A stretch of DNA of 64,000 nucleotides from Candidatus Bathyarchaeota archaeon (GCA_026014735.1 JAOZHT010000004.1:301902-365901); one strand, 5' to 3'; counted from the first letter of the stretch, positions 9,746 through 17,155 are shown. The notes: generated by a model from the letters alone, not told the origin. Numbers and translations are program-made.

Positions 9746-10069
9746 TTGAGTACACGATCAGAAGAGGCAAGAAAAGGCAAAATGACCGTGGCGGAGGCAG
9801 GCAGGAAAGGAGGACAGAAAACCGCATCCACCCACGGACGAGAATTCTACGAGGAAATCGGACGCAAAGGCGGCGAAAAAGTCTCAGCGGAACGCGGACC
9901 AGAATTCTACAGCGAAATCGGCAGCAAAGGCGGATCCGAACGCGCAAAACAGCATGAAGGATCAGCTGAAGCCATGGGCAAAACCAGCCTAGAAGAGGCA
10001 GGACACCGAGGCGGCCAACGCGTTCGGCGCCTGATTCAGGCTGGAAAAGAGCGTGAGGCAGCGGAATAA
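9746..10069 (+). CDS. KGG-repeat stress protein 1
   Basis: The 107-residue hydrophilic protein is built from repeats of the kind E-A-G-x-[KR]-GG-x-K and EFY-x-EIG-x-KGG, the KGG motif (PF10685) seen in GsiB-like general stress proteins and group 1 LEA proteins of plant seeds. About five repeats are visible. GGAGGTGA at 9733-9740 lies five bases before the TTG start at 9746; the frame also allows a GTG at 9737 but that lies inside the ribosome binding site. The protein is expected to be disordered and to protect against drying or other stress; this role is family knowledge, not shown here. First of six such genes in tandem. Confidence 0.8.
   Translation: MSTRSEEARKGKMTVAEAGRKGGQKTASTHGREFYEEIGRKGGEKVSAERGPEFYSEIGSKGGSERAKQHEGSAEAMGKTSLEEAGHRGGQRVRRLIQAGKEREAAE
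9902..10027 (+). repeat. 126-base near-identical block shared with 10588-10713
   Basis: This stretch within KGG gene 1 differs from bases 10588-10713 in KGG gene 3 at only three positions, all of which leave the reading frame intact. The rest of the two genes is much less alike. This points to recent duplication or gene conversion between members of the array. Confidence 0.85.
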
Positions 10070-10139
10070 GCGCCTACTTTTTTGTTTTAGCTTGTTCCCC
10101 CTCATTTTCTTAACAGCAATTTTAGGAGGTGAACATGGT

Positions 10140-10328
10140 TTGGAAGAGAAGAAAGGCAAAATGACCGTTGAAGAGGCAGGACGCAGGGGCGGATTGAAAA
10201 CAGCGGAAACGCATGGAGAAGAATTCTACAGCGAAATCGGCCGAAAAGGAGGACGAATAGGTGGCCCTAAAGGCGGTCAAAGAGTCCGTAAACTCATCGA
10301 GGAAGGCAAAGCGCACGAAGAAGAATAG
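10140..10328 (+). CDS. KGG-repeat stress protein 2
   Basis: A 62-residue KGG protein: KGKMTVEEAGRRGG, HGEEFYSEIGRKGG, then GGPKGGQRVRKLIEEGK. The ORF extends upstream to 10053 but that part (hydrophobic LLFCFSLFPLIFL) overlaps the preceding gene's end and is not credible. GGAGGTGA at 10125-10132 lies seven bases before the TTG at 10140. An ATG at 10135 is out of frame. Only 70 bases separate it from gene 1, so read-through from the same promoter is likely. Confidence 0.75.
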   Translation: MEEKKGKMTVEEAGRRGGLKTAETHGEEFYSEIGRKGGRIGGPKGGQRVRKLIEEGKAHEEE

Positions 10329-10332
10329 TTAA

Positions 10333-10362
10333 TTCCCCTTTTTTGTTTCTCGTTTTTTTCGT
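10333..10362 (+). terminator. T-rich terminator after KGG gene 2
   Basis: Two runs of seven or more T (in CCCCTTTTTTG and CGTTTTTTTCG contexts) follow the stop of KGG gene 2 within 35 bases. Archaeal transcription terminates at such T tracts without a required hairpin. The next promoter-like element follows at 10425. Confidence 0.4.
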
Positions 10363-10424
10363 TGGATAGCTCTTTCTGTAGGCCTAAATTAGAATGCATC
10401 CGATGTTGCTGTAAAAGAACAGCC

Positions 10425-10437
10425 ACATATGTTTATG
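10425..10437 (+). promoter_or_regulatory. shared promoter-like element upstream of KGG gene 3
   Basis: Second exact copy of ACATATGTTTATG (the first at 9674-9686), 76 bases before the TTG start at 10501. It follows a T-rich stretch that could end transcription of gene 2, so genes 3 onward may form a separate transcript. Confidence 0.5.
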
Positions 10438-10500
10438 TGCCATGTTTAAGGCTAGGACATTAGAAAAACGACCGTTTAACCTTTTTTGGAGGTGAAATGT

Positions 10501-10752
10501 TTGAGTGAAGACAAAAGGAAAGGAAAAATGACCGTTGAGGAAGCAGGTCGGCTGGGAGGCGAAAAAACCTCTGAAACACATGGGCCAGAATTCTACAGTG
10601 AAATCGGCAGCAAAGGCGGATCCGAACGCGCAAAGCAGCATGAAGGATCAGCTGAAGCCATGGGCAAAACCAGCCTAGAAGAGGCAGGACACCGAGGCGG
10701 CCAACGCGTCCGGGAACTCATCGAGGAAGGCAAAGAACGTGAAGAGGGTTAA
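10501..10752 (+). CDS. KGG-repeat stress protein 3
   Basis: An 83-residue KGG protein. Its C-terminal half is almost identical at DNA level to gene 1 (three differences in 126 bases). The start is TTG at 10501, five bases after GGAGGTGA; the ORF can be read from a TTG at 10486 but that precedes the ribosome binding site. The middle segment SERAKQHEGSAEAMGKTSLEEAG is shared only with gene 1 and separates two KGG pairs. No cysteine, and charged residues dominate. Confidence 0.8.
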   Translation: MSEDKRKGKMTVEEAGRLGGEKTSETHGPEFYSEIGSKGGSERAKQHEGSAEAMGKTSLEEAGHRGGQRVRELIEEGKEREEG

Positions 10753-10807
10753 TCCCCTTGTATTCTAACTCCCTCTGCAGGTTCTATTTTGCTAGGAGGT
10801 GAATTAA

Positions 10808-10990
10808 TTGGATGAGGAGCGAAAGAAGGGAACGATGAGCGTTGAAGAAGCGGGGCGGTTGGGCGGCCAGAAAGGTGGACGTAAAACCGCGGAGACTCAT
10901 GGTCGCGAATTTTATGAGGAGATCGGACATAAAGGCGGACAGAAGGTTCGACGGCTCATCGAGGAAGGCAAAGAGTACGAAAACGAGTAA
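10808..10990 (+). CDS. KGG-repeat stress protein 4
   Basis: A 60-residue KGG protein with MSVEEAGRLGGQKGGRKTAE, HGREFYEEIGHKGG and the closing QKVRRLIEEGKEYE. TTG start at 10808, preceded by GGAGGTGA with seven bases between. It lies 55 bases after gene 3, in the same direction, and probably belongs to one transcript with it. Confidence 0.75.
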   Translation: MDEERKKGTMSVEEAGRLGGQKGGRKTAETHGREFYEEIGHKGGQKVRRLIEEGKEYENE

Positions 10991-11040
10991 TCAGTCTCTT
11001 GCATGATTAATGTCAAAACTATGTTTGGAGGTGAAATATT

Positions 11041-11208
11041 TTGAGTGATAAAAAGAAGGGAAAGATGACCGTTGAAGAAGCAGGACGCATGGGTGGAGAG
11101 AAGACCTCGGAAACTCACGGCGAAGAATTCTACAGTGAAATCGGCCACAAAGGCGGCCAGAAAGTAAAGAGACTTATCGAGGAAGGAAAGGAGTATGAGG
11201 GCAAGTAA
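11041..11208 (+). CDS. KGG-repeat stress protein 5
   Basis: A 55-residue protein, shortest of the array: KKGKMTVEEAGRMGG, HGEEFYSEIGHKGG, QKVKRLIEEGKEYEG. The TTG at 11041 lies six bases after GGAGGTGA. Its C-terminal motif QKV[RK]RLIEEGKEYE is shared with gene 4. It is the minimal KGG unit in this array and shows what the larger members are assembled from. Confidence 0.75.
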   Translation: MSDKKKGKMTVEEAGRMGGEKTSETHGEEFYSEIGHKGGQKVKRLIEEGKEYEGK

Positions 11209-11288
11209 CCCCATGCCTGTTTCTTTTCAGTTTCCAAATTTCATTTTTCAATATCCTTTTTAGTAGCCCTTTTGGAGGTGACAATCCA

Positions 11289-11570
11289 ACGAGTGAACAG
11301 ACAACAACTGAAAGGCGAAGAGGAATCGGTCAAGGCAGAGGAACCCGAAGACAATATACTAGCCGAAACGGCGGCGCCGGACACGTTAGCCCCGCTATCG
11401 TAGAGAAGTACCTGGCGGGTATGCATTACCCTGCGGAGAAGAAGAAACTGGTCAGCAACGCCCAAGGTAAAGATGCACCCGAAGACGTCATGGATCTCAT
11501 CAACAAGCTTCCCGATAAAACCTACAATTCGCCCATAGACATCACAAAAGAAATCGGCAAAATCGAGTAG
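11289..11570 (+). CDS. DUF2795-family protein, probable ACG start
   Basis: The coding frame gives a basic Arg/Gly-rich head (TERRRGIGQGRGTRR) and a C-terminal DUF2795 domain (VEKYLAGMHYPAEKKKLV, APEDVMDLINKLPDKTYNSP). No ATG, GTG or TTG occurs in this frame before residue 44, inside the domain. A perfect GGAGGTGA at 11274-11281 lies seven bases before an ACG at 11289, and ACG-AGT-GAA replaces the TTG-AGT-GA of KGG genes 3 and 5 at the same place. I therefore take ACG as the probable start (93 residues). A sequence error is the main alternative. DUF2795 proteins often accompany KGG and other stress genes in bacteria; their role is unknown. Confidence 0.65.
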   Translation, partial: TSEQTTTERRRGIGQGRGTRRQYTSRNGGAGHVSPAIVEKYLAGMHYPAEKKKLVSNAQGKDAPEDVMDLINKLPDKTYNSPIDITKEIGKIE

Positions 11571-11657
11571 AAGCCACTGATTACCCAAATTTTTTGTAAT
11601 CTACAAACCTGCAGTTCAATGGCTGCAAACCGAGGTCTTGTTTTGGAGGTGAAGAGG

Positions 11658-11900
11658 TTGGAAACGAAAAGCGAAGAGAAACCAAAGATGACACGGCAGC
11701 AAGCAGGCAGACTTGGCGGCGAAAAGGTCTCCAGGGAAAGGGGACCTGAATTCTATCGGCAAATCGGAAGGAAAGGCGGCGAAAAAGTCGCTGAGCAACG
11801 GGGACCTGAATTTTACCGTGAAATCGGACGTAAAGGCGGAGAAAGCCGCACAAACAAATCATCCAAAACAAAGAAACGCGCCAAAAAACACGGCGCATAA
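11658..11900 (+). CDS. KGG-repeat stress protein 6 with basic tail
   Basis: An 80-residue protein with three KGG-type units (MTRQQAGRLGGEK, RGPEFYRQIGRKGGEK, RGPEFYREIGRKGGE) and a Lys/Arg-rich tail (TNKSSKTKKRAKKHG) not found in the other five. TTG start at 11658, five bases after GGAGGTGA. The basic tail could bind nucleic acid or acidic membranes; this is inference. It follows the DUF2795 gene by 87 bases. Confidence 0.78.
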   Translation: METKSEEKPKMTRQQAGRLGGEKVSRERGPEFYRQIGRKGGEKVAEQRGPEFYREIGRKGGESRTNKSSKTKKRAKKHGA

Positions 11901-11958
11901 GTGCCTCCATTTTGAGTTAAGCAAAATGTTGAAATATTTTGTGGGCGCCTTTTAAGCT

Positions 11959-12399
11959 ATGAAGAAAGTACTTGTTTTATACTATAGCCGCAGTGGCAAC
12001 ACTGAAAAAATGGCTAAAGCCGTTGCTGAAGGAGCCCAATCCGTCGGCGGCGTCCAAGTTGACCTTAACTTCCATGTGGAAGTCTCCGAACTCGCAGGTT
12101 ATGATGCCGTCATCGTTGGGGCACCAACCTACCGTCATGAGTTGCCGGTGGATTTCAAAAACCTCTTTGAAGGCGCTGAGGTTAAGCGTTTGAATTTGAA
12201 GGGGAAAATCGGTGGGGTTTTTGGTTCCTATGGATGGAGCGGCGAAGCCCCCAAACAGTTGACCGACATCATGGCAAAGCTTGGGATGCAAACACCCCAA
12301 CCGCCGGTTTTAGCAAAATACGCTCCTGACTCGGCAGCGCTGGATGCATGCCGGAGCTTGGGAAAGAAAATTTCCGAAACCTTGATGAATACGCCTTAG
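11959..12399 (+). CDS. flavodoxin-like protein
   Basis: A 146-residue flavodoxin fold. The FMN phosphate loop SRSGNTEKMAK follows the first strand (KKVLVLYY), then AVIVGAPTY and a GVFGSYGWSGEA loop that lines the flavin. Length equals short-chain flavodoxins and the C-terminal domain of A-type flavoproteins. It is likely a cytoplasmic one- or two-electron carrier, perhaps serving oxygen or peroxide reduction, given the ferritin-like gene 26 bases downstream with which it probably forms an operon. Confidence 0.85.
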   Translation: MKKVLVLYYSRSGNTEKMAKAVAEGAQSVGGVQVDLNFHVEVSELAGYDAVIVGAPTYRHELPVDFKNLFEGAEVKRLNLKGKIGGVFGSYGWSGEAPKQLTDIMAKLGMQTPQPPVLAKYAPDSAALDACRSLGKKISETLMNTP

Positions 12400-12424
12400 C
12401 ATAAGAGAAATGGAGCGTTGTTTT

Positions 12425-12913
12425 ATGGAAGAAAAAAAGAAGGATGAATTAGTTGAGTTCCTTAAGAACCAGGTTACTGTAGAGAAGGAAATCGTGGATT
12501 CTCTTGAGAAAGCGCTTGTCGGCATGAAAAACCCAGCGGTTAAGGGCGTTTTGAAGGGTGTTTCGCTGGATTCGGTTAAGCATGCCGAACTCTACACTTC
12601 CGCAGTAACGTTGCTTACCAGTGCCTCAACCGCGTTAGCGCAAGAGGACTATGACCAACAGAGAGCGCTAATCAAAAAACACATCGAAGTAGAAGCCAAC
12701 CTGATCAGGGTGCTTAAAGAAAAAATCCCTGAAATCAAAAATGAAAAAGTTGTTTTCCTCCTAAAAGCCATATTAGAAGATGAAATTCGGCACCACGCGA
12801 TGCTCAAGATGGTTCAGGAAATCATCGTTCACGGCGAGACGATCACTGAAGATGACTGGTGGAAGCTGCTCTGGGAAGGCGTTCCGTTCCATGGCGCACC
12901 CGGCGGTGGGTAA
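12425..12913 (+). CDS. ferritin-like four-helix protein
   Basis: A 162-residue mostly helical protein with the metal-ligand spacing of ferritin-like folds: VEKEIVDSLEKAL in helix 1, DSVKHAELY in helix 2, EVEANLIRVL in helix 3 and EDEIRHHAML in helix 4, giving two ExxH-type pairs. It lacks a rubredoxin domain, unlike classical rubrerythrin. The ORF opens at ATG 12410; the ATG at 12425 has GGAG nine bases before and is preferred. Likely a di-iron protein acting in peroxide or iron handling; inferred from fold and the adjoining flavodoxin. Confidence 0.7.
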   Translation: MEEKKKDELVEFLKNQVTVEKEIVDSLEKALVGMKNPAVKGVLKGVSLDSVKHAELYTSAVTLLTSASTALAQEDYDQQRALIKKHIEVEANLIRVLKEKIPEIKNEKVVFLLKAILEDEIRHHAMLKMVQEIIVHGETITEDDWWKLLWEGVPFHGAPGGG

Positions 12914-12932
12914 ACAAAAAAAGAGTGGATGA

Positions 12933-13877
12933 TTAAGCGTTTTCATTTGTGTGGAAAACCTGCTGTGAATAACTCCAGGTTTCCTCAACTGCCTGTGAAA
13001 GCTCCCCAAGCACCGAAGATAGTAATTCCCCTTTTGATGTTAAACCGTATGCCTTGGGGGTTTTGCGGACGAAAACCAGTTTTTTACCCTTCAAACCCCG
13101 AAGGTACTTGTAGGTTCGCCTCATCGACAAACCGGTTTCTTTGGAGAGTTTACCTGCAGACATGCCTTCGACGGCGATGGCGTCATAGACTTTTCTTTCT
13201 GTTTCTGTGAAGGTTTCCTTGTCGGGGTCACGTTTGGATTTAAAGAAGAAGATGTAGTCGCGTTCTTCAGGCGTTTCAATCAAGCCTACTTCTCGTAGAC
13301 GCTTAAGGATGCGGGAAGCAATTTTGGGGGAAATGATAGCTTCGATATCCTCGAAGGTTTTTGGGCCCGAGGATAAAGCGGTCAAAAGCGTTTCTTCATA
13401 GCATTCGGAGTGAGCAGGCAGCACTTCGGCGAATTCCGGGAAAACGCCGAGAATTTCAGTTAAGCGCCCGCCAAAGTTGGTTGCGTGGTACTGGTCGCAT
13501 GATTCGTTAGCTAACCCCACTGATAGAAGGGGACGCAGGTACTCCTCGTTTAGGGTGTCTTGGCTGTGATTGTGCCCGTTTCTTTTGAGTTCCTGCTGTA
13601 GTTGGCTAACGGAGTATTTGCCTTCAGCTATTGCTTTAAGGATATGGAGGCGGGTTTCATTTTTGAGTACGTTGAATAATTCTTTTAGATAGTTTGGTTT
13701 ATCCATGGCGTCGCGGAGGCGGCGAAGTTCATTTTTTAGTTTGTAGGTTTGGCAGCGGTTTATGCATTCGAGCGGTGAGGTGGGTGCGCAGTTGCGGCAT
13801 TCGGCGTTGAGGGTCTGCAGCATTGATGCGAGGTTGCGTTTTTCACCGTTGCGGGTGGGTTGGAGGACGTTGCCCAT
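12933..13877 (-). CDS. two-domain winged-helix transcriptional regulator
   Basis: An N-terminal Cys cluster (CRNCAPTSPLECINRC) precedes a first winged helix (LKNETRLHILKAIAEGKYSVSQLQQEL) and a second in the C-terminal half (YDAIAVEGMSAGKLSKETGLSMRRTYKYLRGL). The four cysteines could bind zinc or a redox cluster. The frame extends to a GTG at 13970, but that would run into the tandem operator at 13965-14001; the ATG at 13877, with GGAG upstream, is a better start (314 residues). Divergent from the regulator at 14042, with the operator between them, so self-regulation is likely. Confidence 0.7.
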   Translation of the reverse strand: MGNVLQPTRNGEKRNLASMLQTLNAECRNCAPTSPLECINRCQTYKLKNELRRLRDAMDKPNYLKELFNVLKNETRLHILKAIAEGKYSVSQLQQELKRNGHNHSQDTLNEEYLRPLLSVGLANESCDQYHATNFGGRLTEILGVFPEFAEVLPAHSECYEETLLTALSSGPKTFEDIEAIISPKIASRILKRLREVGLIETPEERDYIFFFKSKRDPDKETFTETERKVYDAIAVEGMSAGKLSKETGLSMRRTYKYLRGLKGKKLVFVRKTPKAYGLTSKGELLSSVLGELSQAVEETWSYSQQVFHTNENA

Positions 13878-13964
13878 TTTTTGTTTGTTCTCCTTGCGAC
13901 GTGTGTCAGGACGGGAAGGAGTGAGAGGTTGGGTGGTTGCTGCGTTTGGGATTGGTGTCCGTCT

Positions 13965-14001
13965 TGACACGCGTCATAACTTATGACAAGCGTCATACTT
14001 A
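13965..14001. promoter_or_regulatory. tandem 19-base operator
   Basis: Two direct copies of TGACAMGCGTCATAACTTA (first at 13965-13983, second at 13984-14001 with one base missing) lie between divergent regulator genes. Each copy contains the palindrome TGAC-N4-GTCA. The spacing of 19 bases puts both copies nearly on one face of the helix after two turns. The TATA-like TTAAATAAG for the rightward gene begins at the right edge (13999), so a bound protein would block it. Confidence 0.7.
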
Positions 14002-14041
14002 AATAAGTTATCCCACAAAATACCCTAATTCAGGTGTTAAC

Positions 14042-14419
14042 TTGATACTGCCCTGCGAAGTCGGAGTAAAAACCGTGCTGCCAGCCGTCAAAGCCATAAT
14101 GGCACGCACCATAGTAGAAAAACATGGCTACAACGAAAAACAAACCGCAAACCTCCTCGGACTCTCACAATCCGCCGTCAGCCGCTACGTCGGCAGAGAA
14201 CGAGGCGCCAACATGGTAGCCCTCGAAAGCACCGCCGAAATCATAACCCTCATCGAAGAGATGGTTGTCTGCCTCATAGAAGACCCCGAAAACCGCAGCC
14301 GGGTACTCGAACTCTTCTGCCAAACCTGCGCTACCATACGCCAAAAAGGCCTCATGTGCCCCAAATGCCAAGAGGGGCTACCGCAGAAATGGGCCGAGAA
14401 ATGCTTCTTCTGCCGCTAA
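14042..14419 (+). CDS. helix-turn-helix regulator with Cys-rich C-terminus (COG2522-like)
   Basis: The 125-residue protein begins LPCEVGVKTVLPAVKAIMAR, then a helix-turn-helix with NEKQTANLLGLSQSAVSRYV, as in the archaeal COG2522 regulators. The C-terminus has CQTC, CPKC and CFFC pairs that could bind zinc or an iron-sulfur cluster. TTG start at 14042 with AGGTG five bases before. In longer relatives this HTH is fused to a Rossmann-like or ThiN domain, absent here. It faces the tandem operator with the divergent regulator gene. Confidence 0.75.
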   Translation: MILPCEVGVKTVLPAVKAIMARTIVEKHGYNEKQTANLLGLSQSAVSRYVGRERGANMVALESTAEIITLIEEMVVCLIEDPENRSRVLELFCQTCATIRQKGLMCPKCQEGLPQKWAEKCFFCR

Positions 14420-14562
14420 GCCCTCAGCCACCTATAACTTTAAAATCTAAATTTCTTATTTTTAGCTCTTTTGCCCAGAAACCGTTTCGGGTCACTGTTT
14501 CATATCTGTTTCAGCCAACATCCAAACCACCCCAAGCCCATAGTGTAGTTGAGGTGAAAAGA

Positions 14563-14919
14563 ATGAACACAAAAATTATCCTCGCAACTGTGGCGGTTGC
14601 CATCGTGGCTACTGCTCTTGTCGGAGTGGCCGCAGCGCAATTCGCAAACCAATCATTTTTAACATCAGCATCTAACAGTCAGACTGCAGCTCCCTGCGTA
14701 ACCGGCGACTACACTGGTGCTTCCCGATGCGTTAACAGCACAACCGGCGAGCCCTGCGGCTACGTCAACGGCACCTGTGTTGGCACCCGATGTAGCGGTG
14801 CAGGTGATGGCTGCCAGAACGGCTACTGCGATGGGTCTCAAGTGCAAAGCCAGAACCGGAATCAACAAGGCTGGGGCATGATGAGCCAAAGCGGCTATGC
14901 ACATGGATGCCGTCGATAA
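14563..14919 (+). CDS. small secreted cysteine-rich protein
   Basis: A 118-residue protein with a clear signal peptide (IILATVAVAIVATALVGVAAAQ) and eight to ten cysteines in the mature part, in short Cys-Gly-Asn-rich loops (GEPCGYVNGTCVGTRC, CQNGYCDGS). GAGGTGAAAA lies just before the ATG, and the longer frame to 14356 overlaps the previous gene and is not used. The Cys pattern suggests a disulfide-stabilised extracellular mini-protein; EGF- or dickkopf-like knots look similar but I cannot assign a family. Confidence 0.7.
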   Translation: MNTKIILATVAVAIVATALVGVAAAQFANQSFLTSASNSQTAAPCVTGDYTGASRCVNSTTGEPCGYVNGTCVGTRCSGAGDGCQNGYCDGSQVQSQNRNQQGWGMMSQSGYAHGCRR

Positions 14920-14928
14920 AATGCGGCT

Positions 14929-14948
14929 CCTTCTCTTTCTTTTTCTTT
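14929..14948 (+). terminator. T-rich terminator after secreted Cys-rich gene
   Basis: A pyrimidine tract with repeated TTTCTTT follows the stop at 14919 by about ten bases, as expected for archaeal factor-independent termination. Confidence 0.35.
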
Positions 14949-15100
14949 GAGAACCAAACTCATGTAAGCCCACGATAATGATTGCCAGGGGATAAGTTGG
15001 GGTAAGCGCAAGTGACTAAGTATTTGAGGTTTAAAAAATGTTTGAATAATAAAAGGGAAGCTCTCTCATGACTGAGAGACGGACTGGTTGCCTGAACCGT

Positions 15101-15280
15101 TTACTCGATAACCTGAATGGCACCTTCAGGACATTGTGCTTCACATGCTCTGCAAACCAAACATTCACTTTCTTTGGTTGGAACAGATTTGCCGGCTTTG
15201 ATTTCGTAAACGCCGACGGGGCAAGTGTTCACACAAGTTTCGCATCCAGTACATTTGGCATCGACAACAATTTTTACCAT
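15101..15280 (-). CDS. small 2x[4Fe-4S] ferredoxin
   Basis: A 59-residue ferredoxin with two cluster motifs: CTGCETCVNTCPVG (CX2CX2CX3CP) and CLVCRACEAQCPEG. Each fourth cysteine is followed by proline, as in clostridial-type ferredoxins. GAGGT lies nine bases before the ATG at 15280; upstream in-frame ATG and GTG codons overlap that site. A general low-potential electron carrier of the cytoplasm. No enzyme partner adjoins it. Confidence 0.9.
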   Translation of the reverse strand: MVKIVVDAKCTGCETCVNTCPVGVYEIKAGKSVPTKESECLVCRACEAQCPEGAIQVIE

Positions 15281-15346
15281 TTTTGTCATACCTCTTGCGT
15301 TATTTTCATCCAAAGCTGGCAAGTAAAATAAAAGGTTTTAGGTGAC

Positions 15347-17155
15347 CTAACGGATTTTTTCACGTAACCGCATCAAAATTCCGTTGATGGCTGACTGGGC
15401 TTTCTCCCGCATCTTTTGGTAGTCACCGATGCTTTTCTTGTAGGATTCCAAGGATATTTCGCCTTTGCTGTAGCGCTGCTCAAGAGTCCGTATGTTCTGG
15501 TCTGCTAAAGAAAGGTCAGATTCAGCTAGATCCAGCTGCCGTATTAGGTCAGGGTAGGTTCCGCCTGAACCGCGAAACAGCGCCTTGGCGCGTTCGAGGC
15601 TGCGGGTTAAACCTTCCACGCGTACTTCAACAGCGTTCTTCTGAACCTTGTATTGGCGCCGGGGAATCTTGCCCTTCTGTGCACGTGCCTCAAGCGTCCG
15701 CAGTTCCCCGTAGAGCTGGGTTCGGTCATCATATGCGTCGACGAAGGAGCGTATGTTATCTGCGGTTATCTGCTGCCCAGTTTTAATCTCGTAAACGGAT
15801 GCTTCCTGCTGCGGAGTAGGCATCTGAGTGGAGAGTTCTTCAGCACGTATCCGATAGGGTTCCTTTTTGGGTCTAGCCACACGGTAAACAACTGCGCCTA
15901 GACAGGCGAACGCTGCTGCGGATGCGGCATAGAAGGTTGGTCTAAACGAAACCCACACTGGGTTGTAGTTGTAGGATAAATCTAAGCTGTTAGGCTGAGG
16001 CGCCAGGTAATCCACGTAGCTTATGCCGCTTTCTGTCACGGTAAGGGTGTCTTGGTAGGCGCTGCGGGTAAGCGAAGAGGAGATATCTAGGGATTGAGGC
16101 TGCGGCGAAACGATGGTTGCGCCTTCAGGGGTGTTAAATGTCATGGTGGCATGGTCCACGAAGTAGTGGAAACTCGGAAAAAGCTTGAATTCCAGCATGT
16201 AGTTTGAACCCACAAGTTGGGTGCTTGGCAAGCTGTACTGAGCTTTCAGCTGGGTGGTCTGGTCACTTGTCAAGGAGGAAACAAAAGTTATGTTAGCAAG
16301 CAACACGTCGCTGTCTGTGGAAGGGGAGAAGCTGCTTTTGAGGTCTGCGCCATACTGGTCAGTTATGCCGATGTTTGTCGAGTGCTGTGGAAGGCACAGA
16401 ACAAAGGAAGTTAATGGCGAGGTGGAGTTGCTGATGATTTCGTAGGTGTCGGTGGCTGATAGGGCACCGTTTGTGTCGATGGTTATTTGCCGATCTAAAC
16501 CCGTTATGGTGCATAACTGGAGGGTAGCTGCAGGCAGGGTAAAGGTTGCCTTTGCTACAGAGTATGTGTATGCGGGCAGATTATTCGCCGTGTAGGCAGC
16601 GTCATGGACGCTTCCGTCGTCTTTGGATATTGATAAGGCAGTTGGGTTACCTGGAAAGGATAAGCTAACACTGCATACCTGGGCATCCAAGGTTAAGCTG
16701 GGGTACGCGGGGTACTCAAGGACAAAGGCACCGTTGTCTAATTCGGTGACGAGACGGTTAGAGAGAATAAAAGCAACCGTGAATTGGGTAGGGTGCTCGC
16801 CGTTGAAGTTGATTTCGGCGCCGTAGAATCCGCTTGAGCGGTTACCCAGTTTCATGCCCAGATTTATCTGGTAAACATGGGTGTCATCGTATGCTAAGCC
16901 TTTAAGCAGGTAGGCGCTGTACTGGTAGGGTAACCCAATCATGAAGCCATCCTGCGCTGGCTCCGCAAGGTGTATGGTGTCTAAGATGACGACTTGACCC
17001 GAATACATGACTTGGATTTTGCTCTCCACGCTTGTGACTGTATTGCTGGTTTGGGCGGCTACCATCGAGTTTGGGAGGGCGAGGGGTAAAATTATCAGTA
17101 AAGTGAACACTGCTATCAAGAGGGATACAGGGGTTCGCTTCACTGGGGTCACCAA
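15347..17155 (-). CDS. surface protein with transmembrane helix and cytoplasmic coiled coil
   Basis: The 602-residue protein has a signal peptide (LLIAVFTLLIILPLAL), an extracellular beta-rich part of about 380 residues, one membrane helix (PTFYAASAAAFACLGAVVYRV, about 403-425) and a charged cytoplasmic tail of about 180 residues predicted to form two to three long helices (KGKIPRRQYKVQKNAVEVRVEGL and YSKGEISLESYKKSIGDYQKM). The two KG-[KE]I-x(2-3)-Y segments look like a duplicated coiled-coil hairpin. The design suggests a sensor or tether linking surface and cytoplasm. I do not recognise a named family. Confidence 0.65.
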   Translation of the reverse strand: MVTPVKRTPVSLLIAVFTLLIILPLALPNSMVAAQTSNTVTSVESKIQVMYSGQVVILDTIHLAEPAQDGFMIGLPYQYSAYLLKGLAYDDTHVYQINLGMKLGNRSSGFYGAEINFNGEHPTQFTVAFILSNRLVTELDNGAFVLEYPAYPSLTLDAQVCSVSLSFPGNPTALSISKDDGSVHDAAYTANNLPAYTYSVAKATFTLPAATLQLCTITGLDRQITIDTNGALSATDTYEIISNSTSPLTSFVLCLPQHSTNIGITDQYGADLKSSFSPSTDSDVLLANITFVSSLTSDQTTQLKAQYSLPSTQLVGSNYMLEFKLFPSFHYFVDHATMTFNTPEGATIVSPQPQSLDISSSLTRSAYQDTLTVTESGISYVDYLAPQPNSLDLSYNYNPVWVSFRPTFYAASAAAFACLGAVVYRVARPKKEPYRIRAEELSTQMPTPQQEASVYEIKTGQQITADNIRSFVDAYDDRTQLYGELRTLEARAQKGKIPRRQYKVQKNAVEVRVEGLTRSLERAKALFRGSGGTYPDLIRQLDLAESDLSLADQNIRTLEQRYSKGEISLESYKKSIGDYQKMREKAQSAINGILMRLREKIR

